Shown piece after piece: positions 1 to 7,223 of a DNA stretch of 9,794 bases. The DNA comes from an uncultured Clostridium sp. (GTDB lineage: Bacteria > Bacillota > Clostridia > Christensenellales > Borkfalkiaceae). Both the position numbers and the translations under genes were made by a program. The notes below the pieces were generated by a model, which worked only from the letters and a program-made list of their open reading frames with translations, ran no database searches and was not told where the DNA came from. Location: contig USMU01000060.1 in NCBI GenBank assembly GCA_900555925.1, forward strand, positions 1 through 9,794, in the 5' to 3' direction. The stretch's first letter is position 1; each line of letters begins with the position of its first letter.

Positions 1-229
1 CCCGCCTCTCTTTAATGTCTTTCAAAGACATTCCTTTAATGGGCCGAATATCTCTCCCCTTTCCGCTGAGATCTTCGGGATTTTTCAATACCTCTTCGAA
101 AGACCAGTCTATTTTCTCTATTCCTTCCAGCAAACGGGATCTTTCCGCGCCGTTCAGTTCTTCATAAAATCGGAGAAGCTGCTCCTGCCCCTTTTCCTTC
201 AACAATCTTTCCGCCTGTTCGTAAGTCAT
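1..229 (-). CDS. UDPGP-family UDP-sugar pyrophosphorylase, N-terminal part (cut by window edge)
   Basis: Only the first 76 codons are present; the gene continues beyond position 1. The protein begins MTYEQAERLLKEKGQEQLL, followed by RFYEEL, a run of acidic and basic helices, then KIDWSFEEVL. This is the N-terminal helical region I recognise from bacterial members of the UDPGP type 1 family (UAP1-like), which join UTP to a sugar 1-phosphate to give a UDP-sugar and pyrophosphate in the cytoplasm. The nucleotide-binding consensus (LxGGxGTRLG) would lie further on and is not in view, so the sugar (GlcNAc, glucose or galactose) cannot be told. The start at 229 is chosen because a GAGAG ribosome-binding stretch lies about 11 bases upstream and a TTGATT/TACAAT promoter lies upstream of that. 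It sits downstream of mglC on the same strand but has its own promoter. The family call rests on a short, low-complexity N-terminus and could be wrong. Confidence 0.72.
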   Translation of the reverse strand, partial: MTYEQAERLLKEKGQEQLLRFYEELNGAERSRLLEGIEKIDWSFEEVLKNPEDLSGKGRDIRPIKGMSLKDIKERR

Positions 230-260
230 AAGTTTATTCACTCTCGACGATTTTCTTATT

Positions 261-289
261 ATTGTAGCAGACTTTTTTGGTAAAATCAA
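261..289 (-). promoter_or_regulatory. Sigma-A promoter for the UDPGP-family gene
   Basis: Read on the minus strand, TTGATT (284-289) and TACAAT (261-266) are separated by exactly 17 bases. The predicted start of transcription is near 254, about 25 bases before the start codon at 229. The gene can therefore be expressed independently of the mgl operon upstream. Confidence 0.75.
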
Positions 290-345
290 GTCTTTTTGAT
301 AATTTCTCGCAAAAAAAGAAAAAATATTTCTGTTCTCATGTAATT

Positions 346-372
346 GTGCCGCTCCGAAAAACGAAGCGGCAC
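346..372 (-). terminator. Hairpin after mglC; weak or atypical terminator
   Basis: GTGCCGCT (346-353) pairs with AGCGGCAC (365-372). Two further G-C pairs lie inside, after one mismatch, around a five-base loop. It sits 50 bases beyond the mglC stop, where an operon terminator is expected. On the minus strand the stem is followed by AATTACATG rather than a run of T, so an intrinsic terminator is not clear; it may instead stabilise the 3' end or act with Rho. The rest of 230-422 shows no gene. Confidence 0.45.
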
Positions 373-422
373 GGCGAAAAGGACAGTAAAGAAAGTTTTT
401 TGAAGAGTTCGCGGCGCACAGT

Positions 423-1535
423 CTATTTCTTTGCGATATATTTCCGCATATCGATAGCACAGGCAATCAGAATAATCGCGCCCTTTACAATCGTCTGTAT
501 TTCCGGCCTGAGATTGAGAAACACCAGACCGGCATTGACGAGCTGCAAAAGAATAACCCCGATGACGACGCCCTTTATTTTTCCGATTCCGCCCATGAAC
601 GAAACCCCGCCGATCACACAGGCGGCGATTGCATCCAGCTCATAATTGACGCCCGTAGCGGTCGAATTGGAGGAGACTCGGGCGGATTCCACGAAAGCAG
701 AAATGCCGTACAATATCCCCGCGAGCGCAAAGACGATAACTATCGTTTTTGCCACGCTGACGCCGGAAACAGTAGCTGCTTCCGGATTGGTACCGACGGC
801 GAACATATTTTTTCCCAGCCGCGTTTTGTTCCAGACAAACCAGATGGCGATTGCGACGGTGAGAACAATCCAAAAGTAATTAGGAATTTTTACACCGCCG
901 ATTTTAAAGCCCCCCGTGACGAGGTCGAGATACCGATCGTCCAATCCGGCAATGGGCGCGCTGTTATTTTGTCCCAAGGAAACATACCACATTACGAGCC
1001 CATAGAGAATAAGTTGAGTACCCAGGGTAACGATGAAAGGATGCAATTTGAATTTTGATACCATAAATCCGTTGAAAGCCCCGACCAATCCTCCGATGAG
1101 CATGGAGATGATCAGCGCAACGGGAATCAGCCAAAGTCCGAATGAAAGTCCCGAAAACATTTTATTTGCGGTACCGTTTGCCTGTAAAAGAGAGGCACAG
1201 ACGCAGGCGCAAAGGCCGAGGCACCTTCCGGCGGAAAGGTCGGTGCCCGTCAAAACGATGATGCCGGCGACCCCGAGCGCCATAAGGAGGCGCGAAGCAG
1301 ATTGCATCGTGATATTGACGATAGAATCAAATGATAAAAATCTTTGAGTGTAGATAAATACCACGATAACAAAGACAAAAATCAGCATATAGAGCGCATT
1401 ATTGAGAAGCCAATCGATGACTCGCCTTTTCTTTTCTGCCTTGGGAAGGCGCCGAAAATCATTCCACGCTGCTTTCTTTCGAGAAAGGAAGCTCATATCT
1501 TCTTTTTCTTGTTTTGTATTCATTTCATCAGACAT
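423..1535 (-). CDS. mglC: Galactose/methyl-galactoside ABC transporter permease MglC
   Basis: This 370-residue protein is the membrane channel of a carbohydrate-type ABC importer (BPD_transp_2 family). About 45 charged cytoplasmic residues, longer than I recall for the E. coli protein, precede a first membrane helix at about 44-64. Several more hydrophobic helices follow (about 80-98, 104-117, 133-155, 166-186, 220-236, 263-283, 321-345 and 347-362). Stretches that match MglC as I know it are GVAGIIVLTGTDLSAGR (88-104), NKTRLGKNMFAVGTNPEAA (236-254) and the cytoplasmic coupling region YELDAIAACVIGGVSF (298-313), which contacts the ATPase. The start has GGAGAG eight bases upstream, and the gap to the mglA stop is only 14 bases, so the two are translated from one mRNA. 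The LSAGR and YELDAIAA signatures favour MglC over RbsC. It should work with the MglA and MglB homologues encoded just upstream. Confidence 0.93.
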   Translation of the reverse strand: MSDEMNTKQEKEDMSFLSRKKAAWNDFRRLPKAEKKRRVIDWLLNNALYMLIFVFVIVVFIYTQRFLSFDSIVNITMQSASRLLMALGVAGIIVLTGTDLSAGRCLGLCACVCASLLQANGTANKMFSGLSFGLWLIPVALIISMLIGGLVGAFNGFMVSKFKLHPFIVTLGTQLILYGLVMWYVSLGQNNSAPIAGLDDRYLDLVTGGFKIGGVKIPNYFWIVLTVAIAIWFVWNKTRLGKNMFAVGTNPEAATVSGVSVAKTIVIVFALAGILYGISAFVESARVSSNSTATGVNYELDAIAACVIGGVSFMGGIGKIKGVVIGVILLQLVNAGLVFLNLRPEIQTIVKGAIILIACAIDMRKYIAKK

Positions 1536-1549
1536 AAATTAAACTCTCC

Positions 1550-3049
1550 TCATACATATTTTGCAGCCAAAGCCATAATTTCTTCCTGCGTACAGTTATT
1601 TCCGTCCACTTCTCCCGCGATTCTGCCGCCGGACATTACGATAATACGATCACAAACTCCCATCAATTCGGGCATTTCGGAAGAAACCATTATGACTCCT
1701 TTTCCCTCCCTTGCCATCTCGATAATCAGTTGATAAATCTCATATTTCGCCCCCACATCGATTCCTCGCGTCGGTTCGTCCAAGAGGAGCACCTGCGGCT
1801 TCGTGAGCAGCCAGCGACCGAGAATAACTTTTTGCTGATTTCCTCCCGAAAGAGTCTTTATCGGCGTCGAGAGGGAGGGCGTCTTGATTTTCATGGCATC
1901 AACTGCCCATTTCGCGTCCCTTGCCATCCTGCGTCCCGATAACAGACCCAATTTTCCCCGATAGCGCCGCAAATTGGAGATACAGGCATTTTCTAAAATG
2001 GAAAGTCCTCCGAAAATGCCCGTAGCGCGGCGCTCCTCGGTGATCAGTGCAAATCCCTTTCCTATCGCTTCGGACGGAGAAGAAATCTCTAACGGATTGC
2101 CGTGGAGTATAATCGTTCCGCCCGATTTTTCGTTCATTCCGAAAATAGTCTCCAAAACCTCGGTCCGCCCCGCCCCCACAAGTCCGGCAACACCGAGAAT
2201 TTCCCCCTTTCTTAAAGAGAAAGAGATGTCCTCGATCGACTGATAGCGCGCGGAAAGATGCTCTACACGCAAAAGCTCGTCGCCGATTTCGTGGTCGCGA
2301 GAGGGATACATATTGGTGAGCTCGCGCCCTACCATGCGGCGAATAATTTCCTCTATCGTTAAATCCGCCGCCGCGTCCGTAGAAATGAATTTTCCGTCCC
2401 TCATAACGGTCACTTCGTCGGAAATCTCCAAGATTTCTTCCATTTTATGTGAAATATAGATAATTCCGCATCCGTTTTTCCTTAATTTCCGAATAATTTT
2501 AAATAAGTGGACAACTTCCGGAGAGGTCAGAGAGGAAGTAGGCTCGTCGAGAAGGAGAATTTTTGCATGATAGGAAACCGCCTTGGCAATCTCTACCATT
2601 TGGCGCTGTGCGACGGAAAGCCTACTCATCAGAATGTGTGGATCTACTTTAATTTCCAATTCGGAAAAAAGCGCCTTTGTACGCTTGTACATCTCTCTTT
2701 CGGATACCAATCCGCATTTTGTCGGATACCGTCCCAGCCATAGATTATCCATAACATTTCGCTTCAAGATCTGATTCAGCTCCTGATGTACCATCGCGAC
2801 GCCGTTTTCCATGGCATTTTTCGGGTCCGTAAAAGAAACCTCCTCACCTTCGATTTTGATCGTCCCTTCATCTTTGCGATAAATACCAAATAAGCACTTC
2901 ATCAATGTGGACTTTCCCGCTCCGTTCTCCCCCATTAAGGCGTGTACCGTCCCGGGCCTTACGAGCAATTTTGCTCCGTCCAAGGCCTTTACCCCCGGAA
3001 AGGATTTGACTATATTCCGCATTTCCAAAAGATATTCATATTCCGACAT
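1550..3049 (-). CDS. mglA: Sugar ABC transporter ATP-binding protein MglA
   Basis: This 499-residue protein has two fused ATPase domains, as in all ribose/galactose-type importers, and powers uptake at the inner face of the membrane. Domain 1 has Walker [10 protein letters not shown] (40-48), a signature reduced to LSVAQ (144-148), Walker B LLLDEP (165-170) and switch histidine H201. Domain 2 has the degenerate P-loop GLVGAGRT (289-296), where R replaces the catalytic K, a full LSGGNQQ signature (400-406), Walker B LLLDE (421-425), and VSSE (455-458) where the histidine would be. This asymmetry is normal for the family, and only domain 1 is expected to hydrolyse ATP fully. An in-frame ATG eight codons upstream (3073) exists, but the strong GGGGAGG five bases before 3049 decides for this start. 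Length is close to E. coli MglA (506). The gene lies 47 bases after mglB and 14 before mglC. RbsA and XylG are the close alternatives; gene order and neighbours favour MglA. Confidence 0.93.
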   Translation of the reverse strand: MSEYEYLLEMRNIVKSFPGVKALDGAKLLVRPGTVHALMGENGAGKSTLMKCLFGIYRKDEGTIKIEGEEVSFTDPKNAMENGVAMVHQELNQILKRNVMDNLWLGRYPTKCGLVSEREMYKRTKALFSELEIKVDPHILMSRLSVAQRQMVEIAKAVSYHAKILLLDEPTSSLTSPEVVHLFKIIRKLRKNGCGIIYISHKMEEILEISDEVTVMRDGKFISTDAAADLTIEEIIRRMVGRELTNMYPSRDHEIGDELLRVEHLSARYQSIEDISFSLRKGEILGVAGLVGAGRTEVLETIFGMNEKSGGTIILHGNPLEISSPSEAIGKGFALITEERRATGIFGGLSILENACISNLRRYRGKLGLLSGRRMARDAKWAVDAMKIKTPSLSTPIKTLSGGNQQKVILGRWLLTKPQVLLLDEPTRGIDVGAKYEIYQLIIEMAREGKGVIMVSSEMPELMGVCDRIIVMSGGRIAGEVDGNNCTQEEIMALAAKYV

Positions 3050-3054
3050 CGTTA

Positions 3055-3061
3055 CCTCCCC
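3055..3061 (-). promoter_or_regulatory. Ribosome binding site that fixes the mglA start
   Basis: GGGGAGG on the minus strand lies five bases before the ATG at 3049. It falls inside the longer reading frame that would begin at 3073, so initiation at 3049 is preferred. Confidence 0.85.
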
Positions 3062-3096
3062 TTTTTCGGACATAGACGCCCCGTCCGTCTCTCCGT

Positions 3097-4185
3097 TTAT
3101 GCATGCGTCACCGGCGTATAGGGAATCCTCAATTTTCTGCCGCCTGCATCGAACTGATAATCGGTCCCCGCGAGAAAATCTTTGCCGACCTTGATATTTA
3201 AGGCTATTTTTTCAATCGCTTCCGCCATCGCTTCTCCGTCCTGACGGACCGTAGCTTCCATACTCCCGTTCCTCATCGCGTCGAGCGCCGTAGCTAAAGC
3301 ATCTACTCCGTAAACCGGAATATACGGCTTTGAAGCGTCATTTTTACTCCCCGTTTCGTTATACCCCTTCGCCTTTAAGGCAGAAATTACCCCTAATGCC
3401 ATATCGTCGTTATTACAGATGACAAGCTCTATATTCGGACGGTTATTTTCTACTTTGAAAAGCGCGCTCATCATAGAATTTGCAGTGGCACTGTCCCAAT
3501 TTGCCATTTGCTCTTCGCCTACGCGTTGAAGAATGTCTCCTGATTTATTCGCCACCGTCAAACCCGTATTCTCCGCCAAAATTCGATTGGCTTCGGAAAC
3601 GGAATATTTCGTCCTTCCGTCTGCTTCGGCATTGCCTACCTCCGCGCGAAACATCGCATATTGAATCTTTCCGTCGCCGTTCAGGTCATACTTTCGGAAA
3701 CTTTCATCGGTCGATAAAAGCTCGGCTATCATCTGCCCCAACATATACCCCGGAGCTGTGGGATCCGTTCCCACAAAACAAAACTTATCCGAAAGATTTA
3801 CAGCTTCGTCACTCACTTCGCGATTAAAAAAGATCACGGGTAAATCCCGCTCCTTCGCTTTTCGGGCGAGTGCTTTCCCCGAAGCCTGAAAATCTACCGC
3901 ATTGATTAAGAGTAAATCCGCTCCCTTGATAATGGCGGTATCTATCTGCGTGCTTTGAGTCTGCTGACTGTTTTCTCCGTTATATGCAGTATAGGCTATC
4001 TCTTCGGCATGCGCCTTAAACTTTGACGCGAGGGCCGTCCGCACGGTGGAAATATAGCTATCGTCGTATTTATAAGCAAACATGGCAATATTATATCTAT
4101 CGTCATTCCTTCCGCAAGAAACAGACGTTCCGGCTCCGAATAACGCAACTAGTGCGAAAATCAATGCTTTTCTGATGACCTTCAT
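3097..4185 (-). CDS. mglB: Galactose/glucose-type sugar-binding lipoprotein MglB
   Basis: This 362-residue extracellular receptor of the transporter is a type I periplasmic-binding protein. The N-terminus [19 protein letters not shown] is a signal peptide; C24 in TSVSC is the likely lipid-anchored cysteine, although S at -3 is not the usual L/V/I. The loop DLNGDGKIQ (167-175) with E253 matches the calcium site of E. coli MglB. By alignment from memory, sugar contacts are kept at D42 (D14), N121 (N91), R191 (R158), W230 (W183), N259 (N211) and D295 (D236). H152, D154 and N256 appear as N185, E187 and Q315, and F16 as Y44. It therefore belongs to the galactose/glucose group, but the ligand may differ. 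The open frame extends upstream to a TTG at 4206; AAAGGAG eight bases before the ATG at 4185 decides for the latter. It is first in the mglBAC operon. RpiR control is possible but unproven. Confidence 0.9.
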   Translation of the reverse strand: MKVIRKALIFALVALFGAGTSVSCGRNDDRYNIAMFAYKYDDSYISTVRTALASKFKAHAEEIAYTAYNGENSQQTQSTQIDTAIIKGADLLLINAVDFQASGKALARKAKERDLPVIFFNREVSDEAVNLSDKFCFVGTDPTAPGYMLGQMIAELLSTDESFRKYDLNGDGKIQYAMFRAEVGNAEADGRTKYSVSEANRILAENTGLTVANKSGDILQRVGEEQMANWDSATANSMMSALFKVENNRPNIELVICNNDDMALGVISALKAKGYNETGSKNDASKPYIPVYGVDALATALDAMRNGSMEATVRQDGEAMAEAIEKIALNIKVGKDFLAGTDYQFDAGGRKLRIPYTPVTHA

Positions 4186-4193
4186 AACAAAAG

Positions 4194-4200
4194 CTCCTTT
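4194..4200 (-). promoter_or_regulatory. Ribosome binding site that fixes the mglB start
   Basis: AAAGGAG on the minus strand is eight bases before the ATG at 4185. It overlaps codons of a possible TTG-initiated extension (4206), which is therefore rejected. Confidence 0.85.
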
Positions 4201-4242
4201 TTTCAAATATTTTCCCTAAGCTTTTCTTTGGGACTTTTCCTA

Positions 4243-4274
4243 TTTAGTTTAACCAAAATTCAAAAAAAATGAAT
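4243..4274 (-). promoter_or_regulatory. Two adjacent dyads in the mgl leader (candidate operator)
   Basis: TTTAGTTTAACCAAA (4243-4257) is a 7-1-7 inverted repeat with one mismatched pair. Directly beside it, ATTCA (4258-4262) and TGAAT (4270-4274) form a 5-7-5 dyad across a run of A. They lie 58-89 bases before the mglB start, where the operon promoter must be. I could not find a convincing -35/-10 pair here, which would fit a promoter needing an activator or using weak elements. AT-rich sequence gives such dyads by chance fairly often. Confidence 0.3.
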
Positions 4275-4322
4275 GGGGAAGCTCAATATACCTTTACGAA
4301 TTTATCATAATTTTTTGCATCA

Positions 4323-4353
4323 AAAAGCCCTGCCGATTTCCGGCAGGGCTTTT
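4323..4353 (-). terminator. Rho-independent terminator of the RpiR-family gene
   Basis: A perfect 13-pair stem (4323-4335 with 4341-4353, core GCCCTGCCG) with a five-base loop is followed on the minus strand by TTTTTG. It starts 22 bases after the stop of the regulator gene. It separates that gene from mglBAC, so the mgl operon should have its own promoter in 4186-4320. Confidence 0.9.
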
Positions 4354-4374
4354 CCTTACGATATAAAATTTTTG

Positions 4375-5196
4375 TCAGAGAGATTTATCTGAAACGGCAT
4401 TGGACGCCTTCAAAGAACGCTTGTTGGATTCGTCCCCCAATAATTCAAACACTGCGCTGCAAAGCATGTCCATGATATACGACTGAGCGACGACAGTCGC
4501 CAAAGAACCGCCTTCATAAGCAGCTTCTTTTCGACAAGTATAGAAAGTATAATCTGCATACTTCGCAAGGGGAGATCTATTATAATTGGTGATGACTACA
4601 ATCGCCGTACCATTCTTTTTGGCTATCTCGGCAAGATTGATAATGTCTTTCGTCGCGCCCGAAACGCTGACCAACAAAATGACGTCCCCCTTTCCGAGAT
4701 TAGAGGCAATAATCGTCTGCATGTGCGTATCGCTGGTATTTTCCACATATATCCCCGCGCGCACGAGCTTATTTTTCAACATCACGGGCGCCACAGCCGA
4801 ATTTCCCACGCCGAAAACGCAGCATTTCCCCGCGCCGATAATCAATTTCGCCACAGCGATACAATCATCATAATCGAGTTGTTTATAAGTCTCAAAAATC
4901 GCGTCCGTCATATCGTCCGCAATCCGTTTCGCTCGACCGGTATCGTCTTCGTTTTTCTCCGAACCGAGTTCCTGACTCAAATTGAGCTTAAAATCTTGAA
5001 AGCCCCTATAATCGAGCTTTCTGCAAAAGCGCAAAAACGTCGCCTCCGCAACCCCGAGCAGAGAAGCCAACTCGGTAATCGACATATAAATAATGTCCTC
5101 TTTTTCAATTTTCTTCAACCCGTCTATGAGCCGAACTTCCGTCTTTGTGGCGACAGGGCGCAACCCCTCTATCCTATCGAAAACCTTTCCTATCAT
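4375..5196 (-). CDS. RpiR/MurR-family transcriptional regulator (HTH + SIS domain)
   Basis: This 273-residue cytoplasmic DNA-binding protein has an N-terminal RpiR-type helix-turn-helix domain (about 1-77). The recognisable stretch is MSITELASLLGVAEATFLRF (38-57), followed by CRKLDYRGFQDFK. A linker leads to a SIS domain (about 105-250), the fold that binds phosphosugars, with GVGNSA (129-134) and the phosphate-loop-like SVSGATKD (177-184). Regulators of this family usually control sugar or amino-sugar genes in response to a sugar phosphate. The ATG at 5196 follows GGGAGATAAA, a good ribosome binding site. A consensus promoter lies upstream and a strong terminator downstream, so it is monocistronic. 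It sits between the GH20 and mgl genes on the same strand, which makes either one a likely target; this is inference. The ligand (GlcNAc-6-P, MurNAc-6-P, galactose-6-P or other) cannot be read from the sequence. Confidence 0.9.
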   Translation of the reverse strand: MIGKVFDRIEGLRPVATKTEVRLIDGLKKIEKEDIIYMSITELASLLGVAEATFLRFCRKLDYRGFQDFKLNLSQELGSEKNEDDTGRAKRIADDMTDAIFETYKQLDYDDCIAVAKLIIGAGKCCVFGVGNSAVAPVMLKNKLVRAGIYVENTSDTHMQTIIASNLGKGDVILLVSVSGATKDIINLAEIAKKNGTAIVVITNYNRSPLAKYADYTFYTCRKEAAYEGGSLATVVAQSYIMDMLCSAVFELLGDESNKRSLKASNAVSDKSL

Positions 5197-5247
5197 TTTA
5201 TCTCCCGTTCCCCTCGAATAATAAAATTACCTCTGAAAATTTATTTC

Positions 5248-5276
5248 ATTTTACAACAAAAATAAAAAAATGTCAA
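5248..5276 (-). promoter_or_regulatory. Sigma-A promoter of the RpiR-family gene
   Basis: On the minus strand, a perfect TTGACA (5271-5276) and TAAAAT (5248-5253) are 17 bases apart, about 50 bases before the start codon at 5196. The spacer is almost pure T/A. Confidence 0.85.
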
Positions 5277-5339
5277 CTTAATTCCTAACCGTGGAAATAT
5301 TTTCTTTATTGAAAAACGAGAATCGGAATTATAAAAAAA

Positions 5340-5359
5340 CACGGGCCTTTCGGCCCGTG
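5340..5359 (-). terminator. Rho-independent terminator of the GH20 gene
   Basis: On the minus strand, CACGGGCC-GAAA-GGCCCGTG forms an eight-pair stem closed by a GAAA tetraloop, followed by seven T. It begins three bases after the GH20 stop codon, so read-through into the regulator gene should be low. Confidence 0.92.
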
Positions 5360-5362
5360 GGT

Positions 5363-6964
5363 TCAAAGTTCGCTTGTCGTAATGTTGTTACGGTAAAAAT
5401 TCATCTGTAAAGCCCCGTCATAATACGGCAGGATATCCTCTTCCAGTTCTTCTATTTTCTCAATCTTGCCCGAAAGATATGCTTCCAACTTCTCTTTGCA
5501 GGAAAGGACTCGAAGGATAAGTCCGCCCAAGCGCGCGTCCTGTACTTCAAACCCGAAGCCTTTATTTTCTTTTACCCAAAGCTCCTTAAACGCTTCATAA
5601 AATGCCTTGATACGTCCGGGCAGAACGGCATAGTCCTCTTTTGCGAGAACAGACAAAGTCCTTTTGTCACCCTCTTTATAAGCCCGACGGGTACGCACCC
5701 CTAAATCGGCTTTGATTTCGAGAACGGAACAAAGTCCTGAAAGACAATCGAAAATATACTTAAATTCTCCCGCGCGCTCTGCCGCGTCGGAAAGTTTTAA
5801 GGCATATCCACCATAAGGAATCTCCCCTCTGCGAGCAACCGAATCGTCCATAACGCCGAGGAAACAATCCGAATACAGTAACGACTTCGCAGGATTCTCC
5901 ACCTTTTCGCCGGCGGAATTGTCGGGCGCCAAGTTGGGGAGCTGCAACGCCATAAAATCTTTATAGGACAAACCGAACAATTCTGAAAAGCCCTTTTCGA
6001 TTTCAGCCTCGTCCGTTACGCCGTCTGCATAGCGGCGAATTGCATACAATGCGGGCAGGAGGGAGAAAAAGGAACATTCTCCGCCGTTGTCCTTCCACAT
6101 TGTGATGAGGATATTTTCAATCCCGTATTTCTTCACGTTCTCCATCGCGGGTTTCATAGTTAAAAGAGAGTACGAGGACATGGGCGCGAAGCCGTTCCAG
6201 CTCCACGCGCCGCCCGCGAACCAGATTTCTCTGCCGAACTCTTTATGGGACGCGAACATCGCGTCGTAATCGGCTCCGTCGGTATGGTAATAATCCCAAT
6301 AGGTCAAAGCCACGTTTTCAGGTACACGGGCGCGCACCTCCTCGGGAATATGAATTTCCCGCCCGTAATAATCACCGTGACAATGGATACGGAAAAACAT
6401 ATCGCTCCACATATGCGGCTTGAAGCCATACTTTTTCGCAATCTCCGCCACTTTGGAAAGATGTCTATTGAGAAGCTCGAAACGATCGACAAAGCCATGT
6501 CTATCCAAATATTTCCCCAGCCCCACCATGTGCGCTTCGTCCATACCGATGTGGACGTTTCGGCTGGTAAAATTCTCCGCCAGAGACGCAAAAAGTTTAT
6601 CGATAAATTCGTATGTCTTATCCTCGTCGATGAGAAGAATGTCATTTACGTCGATAATCTCGCCAAAACGCGCCAATTTCGCCGGACAGGTAAAATGCGC
6701 GAGCGTCTGAATGCACGGAATCAGCTCAATCCCGTGCGCTTTCGCGTATTTGTCTAAATCTTTCAGCTCCGCTCCCGTATATCGGCCGCGGAGATACCCG
6801 AAATAGGGCTCGCCCTCCACCTCGTATGTGTCCTCGGTATACAATTCCAAAGTATTATAGCCCATCTTTTCCAGACAGTCTATCATGCGTTTCACCGCTT
6901 CAGGCTTCATTACCGCGTTGCGCGAACAATCGAGCATTACGCCGAAATGTTTATATGCTTCCAT
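5363..6964 (-). CDS. Glycoside hydrolase family 20, beta-N-acetylhexosaminidase
   Basis: This 533-residue enzyme should remove terminal beta-GlcNAc or beta-GalNAc from oligosaccharides by substrate-assisted catalysis. The TIM barrel starts almost at once (FGVMLDCSRNAVMKP, 7-21), without the usual N-terminal GH20b domain. Family landmarks are YTEDTYE (42-48), IPCIQTLAH (82-90), and HIGMDEA (138-144) with the catalytic pair D142-E143. Also present are WSDMFFR (186-192), YWDYY (222-226), AWSWNGF (253-259) and TMWKDNGGEC (288-297), which supply the aromatic substrate pocket. About 200 mostly helical residues follow. This layout matches the short GH20 enzymes of Gram-positives such as pneumococcal GH20C. 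No signal peptide or membrane anchor is seen, so it acts in the cytoplasm on imported sugar. GGAAGG about eight bases upstream supports the ATG at 6964. It has its own promoter and terminator, and is next to the RpiR regulator and a sugar transporter. GlcNAc versus GalNAc preference is unknown. Confidence 0.9.
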   Translation of the reverse strand: MEAYKHFGVMLDCSRNAVMKPEAVKRMIDCLEKMGYNTLELYTEDTYEVEGEPYFGYLRGRYTGAELKDLDKYAKAHGIELIPCIQTLAHFTCPAKLARFGEIIDVNDILLIDEDKTYEFIDKLFASLAENFTSRNVHIGMDEAHMVGLGKYLDRHGFVDRFELLNRHLSKVAEIAKKYGFKPHMWSDMFFRIHCHGDYYGREIHIPEEVRARVPENVALTYWDYYHTDGADYDAMFASHKEFGREIWFAGGAWSWNGFAPMSSYSLLTMKPAMENVKKYGIENILITMWKDNGGECSFFSLLPALYAIRRYADGVTDEAEIEKGFSELFGLSYKDFMALQLPNLAPDNSAGEKVENPAKSLLYSDCFLGVMDDSVARRGEIPYGGYALKLSDAAERAGEFKYIFDCLSGLCSVLEIKADLGVRTRRAYKEGDKRTLSVLAKEDYAVLPGRIKAFYEAFKELWVKENKGFGFEVQDARLGGLILRVLSCKEKLEAYLSGKIEKIEELEEDILPYYDGALQMNFYRNNITTSEL

Positions 6965-6996
6965 ATTATTTTCCCTTCCTTCATTTTGATGAACTC

Positions 6997-7025
6997 ATTA
7001 TAGCATATTTCTTCGTTTCCGACAA
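6997..7025 (-). promoter_or_regulatory. Sigma-A promoter of the GH20 gene
   Basis: On the minus strand, TTGTCG (7020-7025) and a perfect TATAAT (6997-7002) are 17 bases apart. A TG one base before the -10 (TGCTATAAT) makes it an extended -10 promoter. It lies about 33 bases before the start codon and is divergent from the rubrerythrin promoter about 110 bases away. Confidence 0.82.
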
Positions 7026-7088
7026 TAAAAATCTTTCTCCTCATTTCTAAAATCTTTCATAAATCGGCCCACTTCTTTCCCCTGTCTC

Positions 7089-7127
7089 GAAAATTTTTAT
7101 GAAAGAAAAAATTCTTTTGAAAATTTT
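7089..7127 (+). promoter_or_regulatory. A-tract region upstream of the rubrerythrin promoter (possible UP element)
   Basis: GAAAATTTT occurs at 7089-7097 and again at 7119-7127, exactly 30 bases apart. Between them is a perfect dyad, AAAGAA-AAAA-TTCTTT (7102-7117). Runs of A recur about every helical turn, just upstream of a consensus -35 at 7139. Such tracts bend DNA and can contact the RNA polymerase alpha subunit. The dyad could also be a regulator site. Confidence 0.35.
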
Positions 7128-7138
7128 ACCTTTTTCTC

Positions 7139-7167
7139 TTGACATTTTCTTCTAATTGAGATATAAT
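7139..7167 (+). promoter_or_regulatory. Perfect-consensus sigma-A promoter of the rubrerythrin gene
   Basis: TTGACA (7139-7144) and TATAAT (7162-7167) are 17 bases apart, an exact match to the vegetative consensus. The start of transcription is predicted near 7174, giving a leader of about 50 bases. The -10 sits at the centre of a short perfect palindrome, GATATAATATC (7160-7170). High expression is expected. Confidence 0.92.
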
Positions 7168-7223
7168 ATCATTAAGAAAACTTGAAACAGAGTTAAAATT
7201 AATTTACAAGGAGATGTAAGACT

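Noticed and set aside
2160..2260. Degenerate second nucleotide-binding site of MglA as a broken gene
   Set aside because: R in place of the P-loop K and SSE in place of the switch histidine are normal for sugar-type fused ATPases.
1550..3073. Longer mglA reading frame starting MSEKGEVT
   Set aside because: The strong GGGGAGG site lies inside this extension and points to the ATG at 3049; family proteins also begin near that residue.
3097..4206. TTG-initiated extension of mglB
   Set aside because: It would place the AAAGGAG ribosome binding site inside the coding region and add residues before a normal signal peptide.
7160..7176. PerR box over the rubrerythrin -10
   Set aside because: Best alignment matches only about 9 of 14 positions, and six of those come from the TATAAT of the promoter itself.
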